64,000 nucleotides of DNA from Nocardiopsis ansamitocini. GTDB lineage: Bacteria; Actinomycetota; Actinomycetes; Streptosporangiales; Streptosporangiaceae. The stretch covers positions 671,299 through 735,298 of the forward strand of contig NZ_BSQG01000001.1 in NCBI RefSeq assembly GCF_030268225.1. Reading direction: 5' to 3'. The notes under the pieces are model-generated. The model searched no databases. It had not been told where the DNA came from and was given only the letters and a program-made list of their open reading frames with translations. The position numbers and the translations under genes were made by a program. Below, piece by piece: positions 42,405-49,989 of the stretch. How positions within the stretch are numbered: position 1 is the first letter of the stretch; the number at the start of each line of letters is the position of its first letter.

Positions 42405-44043
42405 GGACCCGCCCGAGATCGACGACGCCCGGCCCGACCCTGCCCCTGAACCCGAGACGGTACGGGCCGCTGAGGGAGCCCAAGCCGATCCGGCAGCGGA
42501 GCAGGAAGACGGTGACCCACCGCCGCTGCCCCCGTTGTTGGAGACCGGGGCCAGCAGTCTGGCCACGGCCGTTTCGGGTGTTTATGCGGCGGCGGGGCCG
42601 GTGGGGTTGATCGCGGCGGCCGGAGTGGCAGGGGTAGCCGGAGCCGCTTATGCCACTCATCGGGCCCACCAGGCGCGCCAGGTCCGCGCGGGCCGGAGAG
42701 CTTCGGCGAGAACCGCTGCCGGGCGCGCCGCGACCGGCTGGGGGCGTGGTCTTCGAGGGTTGCTCGGTGGGACCGCCGGCCGTGCGGGGACGGGAACTGG
42801 CGGTGCAGGCCGGGCTGGACGCCACCGTGCTTCAACCCAGCGCAGCGGCGGGACCGGTTCCACGGGCCGTTCTGGCAGCGCGCGTCCCGGCCCGTCGCGC
42901 TCCACCTCCGGGCGCGTTACCGGCGCTAATGGCCGTCCGGCTGCTGGTGGTGGCCGGTTCGGTGGGCCCCGTTCCTCGTTTGGGGGGCGCAGCGGCTTCT
43001 CGGGACCTACCCGCCCCGGTGGGGGCGGGGGACGCGCTGGCGGTGGCCTGTTGGGCCGCGGGCGAGGCGGGGTCGGGAGCTCGGGTCCTTCTCGCGCTGT
43101 GCGCCCTGGTGGTCGTGCCGGCGGGGCGTCGCGGCGTGGGCCGGGCGCGATGCTGGGGCGGTTGATGGGGCGTACTCGCCCTGGTCACCGGTCGGGCGTT
43201 CGCCGGTCCGTCACTGATCCGGCGTCCCGGGCGGTTCGCAGGCGCGAGGCCCGGCGCCTGGTGCGCCGGTTGGGCAAGATCTGGCGCAATCCGCGTGCCG
43301 TGCGCACACGCCGGCGGGCTCGTGCCCGGTGGCGCGGTATGCGTACCCAGGCGCAGCGGGTGAGTGGGTACCTGCGGCGGCGCCGGTGGGCGTTGCGTAT
43401 GCGCGGATGGTGGCAGGGCATCGGCGACCTGTGGGGTCGTTGGTGGAACACCTTGCGTCGCCGTGCCTCGGACCCGCGGTACGGGCGGTTGCGCGGATGG
43501 CAGCTGGGTGTGGCCGCCGCCGCGATCGGCGCGATCGGGGCCGGTCCGAAGAAGTCTGCGCCCCGTGTGCTCACCGGGCGCATCATCGGCACCTGCGCGC
43601 CCGTGCCGGGCGGGGAGGGGCCGCTGTCCATCGCCGGGCGGTTGATATTCGCCCTGACCAGTGACGACGAAGGAGACAAGCCAGTGGCACCCGAGGTGCA
43701 AAGAGTCCGTGATGCGGCCGAGGAGCTGCGTGCCGCGCTTCAGGCGTTGGGCGGGTCCCAGGTCGGGATGCTCACCTACGAGCAGGGCCTCAAGGAGTTG
43801 GAGCCCACGCTGTCGACCGTGGCCGACGGGCTGACGGAGATGGGGACCATGGCCGAGGACGAGCAGCCGCTGGACCCGGCTGTGACCGAGTTCTTCACCG
43901 TGATCAGTGATGCCGCGCGCGGGTCGGCCGAGGTCGCCAGCGAACTGCCTGGGCTGTTTCGCGCGGCCCACGAGGTGGAGTTGGGGCGCCTGGAGGCACC
44001 GCGCACGCACGAGGAGCGCTGGGACGTCTCCCACCAGGACTGA
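42388..44043 (+). CDS. Large AICE protein, Gly/Arg-rich, Spd-like
   Basis: 551 residues from GTG 42388 (GAGGAGG site). An acidic N-terminus precedes a membrane segment (AAAGPVGLIAAAGVAGVAGA, about 66-86). A very long Gly/Ser/Arg-rich region (about 95-260) and a basic region with Trp-rich helices (about 270-370) follow, and a helical acidic C-terminal domain ends the protein (about 432-551). An internal GTG at 43684 has its own AAGGAG site, so the last domain (119 residues) might also be made alone. Similar proteins sit beside traB in AICEs; the function is unknown. Confidence 0.6.
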   Translation: MATEVEDPPEIDDARPDPAPEPETVRAAEGAQADPAAEQEDGDPPPLPPLLETGASSLATAVSGVYAAAGPVGLIAAAGVAGVAGAAYATHRAHQARQVRAGRRASARTAAGRAATGWGRGLRGLLGGTAGRAGTGTGGAGRAGRHRASTQRSGGTGSTGRSGSARPGPSRSTSGRVTGANGRPAAGGGRFGGPRSSFGGRSGFSGPTRPGGGGGRAGGGLLGRGRGGVGSSGPSRAVRPGGRAGGASRRGPGAMLGRLMGRTRPGHRSGVRRSVTDPASRAVRRREARRLVRRLGKIWRNPRAVRTRRRARARWRGMRTQAQRVSGYLRRRRWALRMRGWWQGIGDLWGRWWNTLRRRASDPRYGRLRGWQLGVAAAAIGAIGAGPKKSAPRVLTGRIIGTCAPVPGGEGPLSIAGRLIFALTSDDEGDKPVAPEVQRVRDAAEELRAALQALGGSQVGMLTYEQGLKELEPTLSTVADGLTEMGTMAEDEQPLDPAVTEFFTVISDAARGSAEVASELPGLFRAAHEVELGRLEAPRTHEERWDVSHQD

Positions 44044-44135
44044 TCTCACCAGAACTGAACACGCGCGTACCGCGGGGCGGGGCCAGGACGGTCCTGCCCC
44101 GCTCCATGTTCACACCCTGATCGAGGAGCAGGCCC

Positions 44136-46313
44136 GTGGCCGCCAGTAGCACCAAGACCAAATCCAGGAAGTCGAAGAAGCAGCAGAAAGAGCGGGCGCG
44201 CAAGCGCTGGTCGCACCAGCAGGGCCCGTTTCTCGGAGCCGCCAACGCCGCGAGTGCGGCGTTGGCGGTGGCGTCGGTGGGGTCGCTGCCTGAGGTGGGC
44301 CTGGACTGGTGGTGGCCTTTGGCCACCGGGGCCGTGGGCGCCACCGCCGCCGTCACCCGGTCGGTGGCCACGGGCGGGCCGTGGGTGTCGCGCCTCTACC
44401 GGGGCGTGCGGTGGGCGGGTTACACGGGGTGGTGCTCCTGGGCCCTGGCCGCGGGCGGCCCTTGGGATAGCGCGGGCCTGGCCGCGCTGGGGGTGGGAAC
44501 GGTGGCCGCGGCCGTCCTCCAACCCGCCTCCCGCAGCTTCGAGGTGGCTGCCGAGGACCGCCAGGCCGCCGAGGAGCGTATCCGTCAGCGCGCGGGCCTG
44601 GCCGGTGAGTGGGAGGCGCGCATCAACCGGATCTGCCGCGTCGACCGTCCCGGCGTGCGCGTCACCGACATCGCCGAGTGGATGATGCCCGACCCGAACC
44701 AGCCGGGCCAGACGCGCGAGACAGGCATGTCCATCGTCGTGGAGCTGCCCAAGGGGGCGAGTTCGTGGAAGACGATCCGGGCCCGGGCCGAGGATCTGGC
44801 CTCCGACGCCGATCTGCCCGATGAGTGCGGGATCGAGGTCGCCTCGCACGGGTCGCGGCGCCGGGTTCTGCTGCTGGTGAGCACCGTCAACGCGCTGGCC
44901 GACGACATCCCGGTGGGGGACGACTTCTCCCCGATGAGCATCTACGACGACCTGCTGGTGGGGATGTACCGCGACGGCTCCTACGTCAAGATCAACCTCA
45001 AGTGGTCGGCGATGGCGCTGATCGGGGCGACCGGATCGGGCAAGAGCGCGCATCTGGCGCTCATCATGCGCCAGATTCTGCGCTGTCCCGACGCGCTGGT
45101 CTTCGGTATCGACTTCAACGGCGGAAAAGCCTTCAAACCGTGGATCAGGCCGTGGTTGGAGGGGCGGGCGTCCAAGCCGGGCGTGGACTGGGTGGCCACC
45201 ACGGCGAAGGAGGCCCACGCCATGCTCGACTTCGCGCTGGGGGCGATCCCCGCCCGCTCCTCGGGTTACTCCGACCTCATGGCCCAGATCAACGACGACA
45301 AGGTGCCGGCCTCCACCGCGATCCCCCACATCCAGATCATCACTGATGAGACCGCGGACCTGCCCAAGGAGATCAAGAACAAGCTGGTGGAGCTGTCCAA
45401 CCGTTCTCGGGGCGCGTCCATCCGGCCGTTGACGTGCGCGTTGCGCGCGGTTTCGGCCGGGGGCGAGCAGATGCCCAAACCGTTGCTGGCCCAGGCGGGG
45501 GTGCGCACCGCCATGCGCGTCAACGAGGACTCGGAGTTGACCCACATGTACGGGTACTCGCGGGGCCTGCCCAAGGCCGGGGAGATGCCCGATCCCGGAT
45601 ACGGCCTGGTCCAGCCCAAACCCAGCACCATTCCCCGCATTTTCAAGGGATTGCTGGTCAAGCCCGACGACGCCGACAACACCGTGGTGGCCACCGACGA
45701 ACACCGGCCGCTCATGGACGACGTGACCATCAACGTCAACCGCACGTCCTACCTACAGCGGTGGGAACGGGCGCACGCGGCCGGGTGGCTGGGTGCCAAA
45801 CCCCCGGTTGCCCCAACCCGGCCCGCCGCATCCCGCCAGGACACCGCCGCTGGGAAGGAGATCCGTCCGGCGCTGGCCGACATCGACCTGGAGGGCGCGG
45901 TGGAGCGGGCCCGGGCCAAGCGTCGGGAACTGGAGGAACGCAACCGCCGGCGCGGTTCCCGGCCGCAAGCCGGAACCGGCGGTGGGGATGACGGGTTCGA
46001 GGCCATCGTGCGCGGCCTCAAAGGTCTGGGCCAGCAGCCCTTGCCCCGGCTCCTTCAGGTGGCCTTGGCCCACGCCAGTGACAAGGGCGTGCACACCAAG
46101 GTCGTAGAAGAGGCGTCCGGTCTGGACGCCGCCCGCATTCGCGAACTGTTCGCGCTTATCGGGCTCACCCCCGCTGAGGCGACCTTCCGGATGCATCCGG
46201 GCGCGGAGAGCCCCAAGGCGCGCGGCTACACCCGCGCGGATCTGGACTCAACCGCTGTCGGGATCCAGCTCGGAGACGTCCAAGTCCCACCCGAGTTCCG
46301 CGACGCTGTGTGA
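44136..46313 (+). CDS. traB: FtsK/SpoIIIE-type DNA translocase (TraB/TraSA-like)
   Basis: 725 residues from GTG 44136. A basic N-terminus and membrane segments (about 25-130) anchor it. The motor domain has Walker A IGATGSGKSAH near residue 296 and Walker B HIQIITDET near residue 400, then SNRSRGASIRPLTCALR. The C-terminus (about 640-700) is a winged-helix-like part that may read DNA repeats. In Streptomyces, one TraB protein alone moves double-stranded DNA between mycelia by binding short repeats at the clt locus. A palindrome cluster lies directly behind the gene. Confidence 0.9.
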   Translation: MAASSTKTKSRKSKKQQKERARKRWSHQQGPFLGAANAASAALAVASVGSLPEVGLDWWWPLATGAVGATAAVTRSVATGGPWVSRLYRGVRWAGYTGWCSWALAAGGPWDSAGLAALGVGTVAAAVLQPASRSFEVAAEDRQAAEERIRQRAGLAGEWEARINRICRVDRPGVRVTDIAEWMMPDPNQPGQTRETGMSIVVELPKGASSWKTIRARAEDLASDADLPDECGIEVASHGSRRRVLLLVSTVNALADDIPVGDDFSPMSIYDDLLVGMYRDGSYVKINLKWSAMALIGATGSGKSAHLALIMRQILRCPDALVFGIDFNGGKAFKPWIRPWLEGRASKPGVDWVATTAKEAHAMLDFALGAIPARSSGYSDLMAQINDDKVPASTAIPHIQIITDETADLPKEIKNKLVELSNRSRGASIRPLTCALRAVSAGGEQMPKPLLAQAGVRTAMRVNEDSELTHMYGYSRGLPKAGEMPDPGYGLVQPKPSTIPRIFKGLLVKPDDADNTVVATDEHRPLMDDVTINVNRTSYLQRWERAHAAGWLGAKPPVAPTRPAASRQDTAAGKEIRPALADIDLEGAVERARAKRRELEERNRRRGSRPQAGTGGGDDGFEAIVRGLKGLGQQPLPRLLQVALAHASDKGVHTKVVEEASGLDAARIRELFALIGLTPAEATFRMHPGAESPKARGYTRADLDSTAVGIQLGDVQVPPEFRDAV

Positions 46314-46324
46314 CCGGTAGCGCT

Positions 46325-46552
46325 GTCCCAGGTGCTGTCCCAGAAGTGGGACAGCACCTGGGACGCGTCTGGGACAACGCTGGGACAGGGGTGGGACAGT
46401 TCGAGCTGTCCCACCCCTGTCCCAGGCCCGTCCCACCCTTGTGAACAGGCTGTCCCAGCTGGGACAGCCACCGGGGACGCCCCCCGTTCTCCGCTCTTTT
46501 CCAGGGGCCAACCCCCACTGGTATGGGTGCTGTCCCAGGTGGGACGGCACCC
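46325..46552. repeat. Four tandem palindromes of GTCCCA/TGGGAC, candidate clt or origin
   Basis: The hexamer GTCCCA or its complement TGGGAC occurs 14 times in 228 bp. Four inverted repeats follow each other: 18-bp arms at 46325-46342 and 46347-46364; 20-bp arms at 46380-46399 and 46406-46425; a 20-bp perfect palindrome at 46449-46468; and 13-bp arms with one mismatch at 46525-46552. No gene is seen in 46314-46630. The place right after traB suggests the cis-acting transfer site; a replication origin or terminator is possible. Confidence 0.65.
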
Positions 46553-46630
46553 ACACCCCCACACCGCAATCCGTCACTTTCGGTGATGGTTCTTGCGCCC
46601 CGCATGGGGCTTTCAGAACTGGAGACACAC

Positions 46631-47002
46631 ATGGGCATCGTCGCCGTGGGCGCCATCGGGCTCACCATCGTGCTCTACATCCTGGGCAGGCGGGGCCGTC
46701 TGCTGACCATCTCCGCCCTCATCGCGGGACTGGCCCTCACGCCCTGGATCGCCAGCCACATCGCCACCGCGATGTCGGCCACCGGCAACGCCGTGGGCAT
46801 CGCGGTGTCGCTGATCGTGGCCGTGGCCGCGAGCGCGTGGATCGGCTACGAGATCAAAGAGGGCGGCGGTCGGACGGCAACGCCATGGATCGCTCTGACG
46901 CTGCCCGCCATCTGGGTCGCCGCCGGCGGGCCCTTCGCCAGCCTCTACGGCTTCCTCGCGGGGATCGTGGGCGGCTTGGACCAGATCGCCGCCGGCTTCT
47001 GA
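46631..47002 (+). CDS. Spd-like small membrane protein
   Basis: 123 residues from ATG 46631 with GGAG upstream. Three or four membrane segments are visible (AVGAIGLTIVLYILG, LLTISALIAGLALTPWIA, GIAVSLIVAVAASAWIGYEI, ALTLPAIWVAAGGPFASLYG). Membrane proteins of this size are typical spread (spd) genes of actinomycete elements, thought to help DNA move along the mycelium. Confidence 0.7.
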   Translation: MGIVAVGAIGLTIVLYILGRRGRLLTISALIAGLALTPWIASHIATAMSATGNAVGIAVSLIVAVAASAWIGYEIKEGGGRTATPWIALTLPAIWVAAGGPFASLYGFLAGIVGGLDQIAAGF

Positions 47003-47054
47003 CTCTCTTCTGGGCTCCTCTTCAGACGCCCTCTCCCCCGATGCTGACGGTCGG

Positions 47055-47246
47055 TCAGTCCCCGACCTTTCCGTCACGGATCTTGCCGATGTACTGCGGG
47101 CTCCAGTCCACCGAACGGGCGATGACGTTCAACCCCTGCCCGCCACGGGCTTCGAGTTCCTCACGGATGCCCTGCATCAACGCCGCTCGTGCCTTGTCGT
47201 AATCGGTGCGCAGTGCCCGCAGCCGCGGAACCTCTCGTTCAACCAT
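47055..47246 (-). CDS. Small helix-turn-helix regulator
   Basis: 63 residues from ATG 47246 (MVEREVPRLRALRTDYDKAR). The C-terminal part GLNVIARSVDWSPQYIGKIRDG looks like a helix-turn-helix. It is divergent from the next gene and flanks a promoter with repeated TGCGAAACAA boxes, so it probably represses that promoter and its own. Confidence 0.6.
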   Translation of the reverse strand: MVEREVPRLRALRTDYDKARAALMQGIREELEARGGQGLNVIARSVDWSPQYIGKIRDGKVGD

Positions 47247-47270
47247 GCCCTCATGATCACACAACCAAAG

Positions 47271-47343
47271 TGCGAAACAAGGATTCGCAACTCGATTGAC
47301 AGATCAGGATCGACGCCCTAGCGTCATCTTTGTTGCGAAACAA
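47271..47343 (+). promoter_or_regulatory. Promoter with duplicated TGCGAAACAA boxes
   Basis: TTGACA at 47296-47301 and TAGCGT at 47319-47324 are 17 bp apart, a good vegetative promoter. TGCGAAACAA occurs at 47271-47280 and 47334-47343, and TTCGCAA (inverse) at 47284. The second box sits at the likely transcription start inside TTTGTTGCGAAACAAA. The layout suggests repression by the divergent HTH protein. It would drive the replication and xis-int gene train. Confidence 0.6.
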
Positions 47344-47367
47344 AGTTTCATTTTTGGAAGGATTCCC

Positions 47368-47559
47368 ATGCCCGCACCGACAAACGTCCACCTGGTCGTC
47401 AAGCACGACTACGAGGACACCCGAGTCGCGGCGGCGTTCGACGACGCCGACCAGGCCGAGCTCTACGCCGACGCCTGCAACCGGATACGAGGCGGTGAGG
47501 ACTTCTACGTCACCACCGTCGACCTGCACCCCAGCGCGGCCGCCGCACTGGGCCTCTGA
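47368..47559 (+). CDS. AICE small hypothetical protein
   Basis: 63 residues from ATG 47368, with GGAAGG upstream. The protein MPAPTNVHLVVKHDYEDTR has a beta-alpha pattern and ends in a hydrophobic tail. It is first in the train behind the promoter. I do not recognise a family. Confidence 0.6.
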   Translation: MPAPTNVHLVVKHDYEDTRVAAAFDDADQAELYADACNRIRGGEDFYVTTVDLHPSAAAALGL

Positions 47560-47650
47560 GCCCGGACGCCGTGCCTCCCATCCACCCCGAATGGGGTGGA
47601 TGCGGGGGGACCGTCCGGTCCATCCCCCTTCACCTCTTCGAGGAGCAGCG

Positions 47651-48085
47651 ATGAACACCCTCCCCGAGGACCTGTCCGGTCTGACCGACCGCGGCGCCAT
47701 CAAGGTCCTCATCACCTCCTTCGGTGCCCTGCACCAAGACCCGCCAAGCGGTGACGCGATCACCGTGGACCTCACCAAAGCCCTGCACAACCCACACACC
47801 GATCCGAAGATGCGCACCCTCACCGGCCTGGACCACGCGGTGCGCCGCCACATGGAGACCACCCCCGGCTCACGCGCCGTGGTCGAGCGCACCGTGGACC
47901 GGGTCCTGGCCGCGATGGCCTACCACGACGGCCACGGCGAACTCACCGAGGTGCATGTCTACTGCCAGGGCGGACGCCACCGATCGGTGTGGGTCGCCGA
48001 AGAAACCGCCGCCCACCTGCGCGCGCTGGGTATCGGCGTCGAAGTCGAACACCGCCACATCTTCCGCGGCGTGGTGCAGCCGTGA
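47651..48085 (+). CDS. RapZ C-terminal domain-like protein
   Basis: 144 residues from ATG 47651. EVHVYCQGGRHRSVWVAEET and LRALGIGVEVEHRHIF match the C-terminal, metabolite-binding domain of RapZ (conserved C-x-G-G-x-H-R-S-V). The N-terminal kinase-like half of RapZ is missing, so this is the free-standing form. Such proteins occur in several actinomycete elements. Binding of an RNA or a sugar-phosphate is possible but not shown. Its TGA overlaps the next GTG. Confidence 0.8.
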   Translation: MNTLPEDLSGLTDRGAIKVLITSFGALHQDPPSGDAITVDLTKALHNPHTDPKMRTLTGLDHAVRRHMETTPGSRAVVERTVDRVLAAMAYHDGHGELTEVHVYCQGGRHRSVWVAEETAAHLRALGIGVEVEHRHIFRGVVQP

Positions 48086-48471
48086 ACCCTTCCTGCGTGT
48101 TCTGTCAGATCGTGGCCGGCACACGCGACGCCACGGTCATGGCCACGTGGTGCGACGCCATCGCGATCGTGCCCCTCAATCCCGTGGTGGCCGGGCACTG
48201 GCTGGTCATCCCGCGCCTGCACGTCCCCCACGCCGCCGCCGACCCGTCGGTGAGTGCGGCGGTGATGCGCCGCGCCGCCGAAGTCCTGGCCCACACCGAC
48301 GACCAGGCCAACCTCATCACCTCGATCGGGCCCGACGCCACCCAGACCATCGCCCACCTGCACATCCACATCGTGCCCCGCGAAGCAAGAGACGGCCTGG
48401 CCCTGCCCTGGACACCGTCCACCAAGGACAAGGAGGTGAACCCCGGGAACAACCGCCCGCCCCGCAAGTAA
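48082..48471 (+). CDS. HIT-domain nucleotide hydrolase/transferase
   Basis: 129 residues from GTG 48082, overlapping the RapZ-C gene by 4 bp. CVFCQIVAG opens the fold and HLHIHIVPR is the His-x-His-x-His catalytic triad. HIT proteins split nucleoside phosphoramidates or dinucleotides such as Ap4A. Coupled to the RapZ-C gene, it may act on an unknown nucleotide signal. Confidence 0.9.
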   Translation: MNPSCVFCQIVAGTRDATVMATWCDAIAIVPLNPVVAGHWLVIPRLHVPHAAADPSVSAAVMRRAAEVLAHTDDQANLITSIGPDATQTIAHLHIHIVPREARDGLALPWTPSTKDKEVNPGNNRPPRK

Positions 48472-48570
48472 AACCGCCCCCGACGCACAGCGAGACCCCA
48501 CCAGTACAGCCAAGCACCAGGTGAGGCCCCGCGACCCCAAGCAGAACGAACTGAAAGAGGCGAGACCAGT

Positions 48571-48702
48571 ATGGACCACACCACCGCCCCCCGACAGGGC
48601 CTCACGACCCTGTTCCTCAGTGCCATCGGCGCGTGCGCCCACGTGTGGGCGACCGTGGGAAGCACGACCAGCTGCACCCGCTGCGGCACCATCCGCTGGT
48701 AG
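48571..48702 (+). CDS. 43-residue Cys-containing protein
   Basis: The frame from ATG 48571 encodes a protein ending STTSCTRCGTIRW. The CxxC near the end and an upstream Cys/His (IGACAHVW) could bind zinc. It lies between good genes in the same train; the function is unknown. Confidence 0.45.
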   Translation: MDHTTAPRQGLTTLFLSAIGACAHVWATVGSTTSCTRCGTIRW

Positions 48703-48709
48703 GCGCGCC

Positions 48710-48829
48710 ATGACCCTCATCCAGCGCCTGGCCCGAACCGTCCGCGGAATCGCCCTGCCCTGCGCCTGCGGAGCGATGGTCGACCGCAGCGACCCCGTCC
48801 AGTGGGAAGCCCACAAGAACTGCCGCTGA
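48710..48829 (+). CDS. 39-residue Cys-containing protein
   Basis: ATG 48710 opens MTLIQRLARTVRGIALPCAC, ending AHKNCR. A basic amphipathic start precedes CACG, another possible metal-binding knuckle. It starts 7 bp after the previous short gene. Possibly real. Confidence 0.4.
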   Translation: MTLIQRLARTVRGIALPCACGAMVDRSDPVQWEAHKNCR

Positions 48830-48943
48830 CCCTCGACCTCCCGGCAGGCGGCCCTCCTCCCCGGTACACGCCTCAATGTCGGCGTGCCCCCGGGGAGCGG
48901 GGGCGACCCACCGGCATATCCCGACACCGACAAGGAGAACGTC

Positions 48944-49213
48944 CTGAACCGCACCGATCCCACCCCCGGCCGGGCCTGGATGACCCAAGGGCTGTGCGGA
49001 CGCCTGGCCGACAACCGGGCGTGGTTCCCCGACCGCGAGACCCCCGCCCAGACCGCGGCCGCGCGCGAGGTCTGCGCGCGCTGTCCCGTCAGCGCGTCGT
49101 GCCTGGCCTACGCCCTGGACCTATCCAGCCCGCCACGCGGGGTATGGGCCGCAACCACGACCAACCAACGAAAAGACCTCCGCGCCCGACACCGATTCCC
49201 CCTGACCCCCTAG
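48944..49213 (+). CDS. WhiB-family iron-sulfur regulator
   Basis: About 89 residues. The four cluster cysteines are seen in LCGRLADNRAWFP and VCARCPVSASC (C-x2-C-x5-C), then GVWAATTTNQRKDLRARHR gives the Gly-Val-Trp turn and basic tail. The start is uncertain: AAGGAG is 8 bases before CTG 48944, which I prefer, with no ATG or GTG as well placed. WhiB proteins bind sigma factors and regulate genes in response to redox state. Confidence 0.85.
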   Translation: MNRTDPTPGRAWMTQGLCGRLADNRAWFPDRETPAQTAAAREVCARCPVSASCLAYALDLSSPPRGVWAATTTNQRKDLRARHRFPLTP

Positions 49214-49228
49214 GAGAACGAGGACCCC

Positions 49229-49924
49229 GTGACGAACTGGCACCTGAACCGCTTGGTGGCCCTGGACACCGAGACCACCGGCGTGGACACCGATTCCGAC
49301 CGCATCGTGACCGCCGCCCTGCTGCGCGTCAACGGCACCACCGGTGGTGTCGAAGAACTCTCCTGGTTGATCGACCCCGGCATCGACATCCCCGAGGAGG
49401 CCACCCAGATCCACGGCATCACCACCGAGCACGCCCGGGCCCACGGCCGCCCCGCCGCCGAGGCGGTGGGTGAGATCGTCGCGGCCTTGGCCAGCGTGGC
49501 CGCCGCCGACACCCCGGTGGTGGCCTACAACGCCGCTTTCGACCTGACCCTGTTGGACCGGGAGGCGCGCCGCCACGGCCACCAGGTCGACCTCACGGGG
49601 TTGCGGGTCATCGACCCCATGGTCCTGGACAAGCAGGCCGATCCCTACCGCCGTGGCGGCCGCAAGCTCGTGGACGTGTGCGCCCACCACGGCGTGGTGT
49701 TCACCGGCGCCGCCCACGGGGCCACCGCCGATGCTCTGGCGGCCGCGCGTCTGGCCTGGAAGCTCGCCCACACCACCCCTCACCTGGCCGCCATGGACTT
49801 GGAGGACCTGCACACCGCGCAGAAGCACTGGCGCGCCCACCAGGCGGCCTCCCTGGAGGAGTACCTGCGCCGCACCGACCCCGAAGCCGTGGTGGAGCGC
49901 GACTGGCCGTTCATCCCCGCCTGA
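49229..49924 (+). CDS. DnaQ-like 3'-5' exonuclease
   Basis: 231 residues from GTG 49229. VALDTETTGVDTDSDRI (Exo I), VVAYNAAFDLTLLD (Exo II) and HGATADALAAARLAW (Exo III) give a DEDDh exonuclease. It may proofread or process ends during replication or transfer of the element. The neighbours are replication genes. Confidence 0.9.
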   Translation: MTNWHLNRLVALDTETTGVDTDSDRIVTAALLRVNGTTGGVEELSWLIDPGIDIPEEATQIHGITTEHARAHGRPAAEAVGEIVAALASVAAADTPVVAYNAAFDLTLLDREARRHGHQVDLTGLRVIDPMVLDKQADPYRRGGRKLVDVCAHHGVVFTGAAHGATADALAAARLAWKLAHTTPHLAAMDLEDLHTAQKHWRAHQAASLEEYLRRTDPEAVVERDWPFIPA

Positions 49925-49989
49925 CCCGCACCATCCCGTGAAACCGCCCGGGCCGGCCTTCGGCCTGCCCGGGCTAGAGAGAAGACACC

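Noticed and set aside
42832-44049. 405-codon minus-strand frame opposite the Gly/Arg-rich AICE protein
   Set aside because: No start signal or domain. The plus-strand frame has good ribosome binding sites and fits the gene train.
44046-45704. 552-codon minus-strand frame opposite traB
   Set aside because: Antisense shadow of the motor domain, with typical high-GC codon artefact composition.
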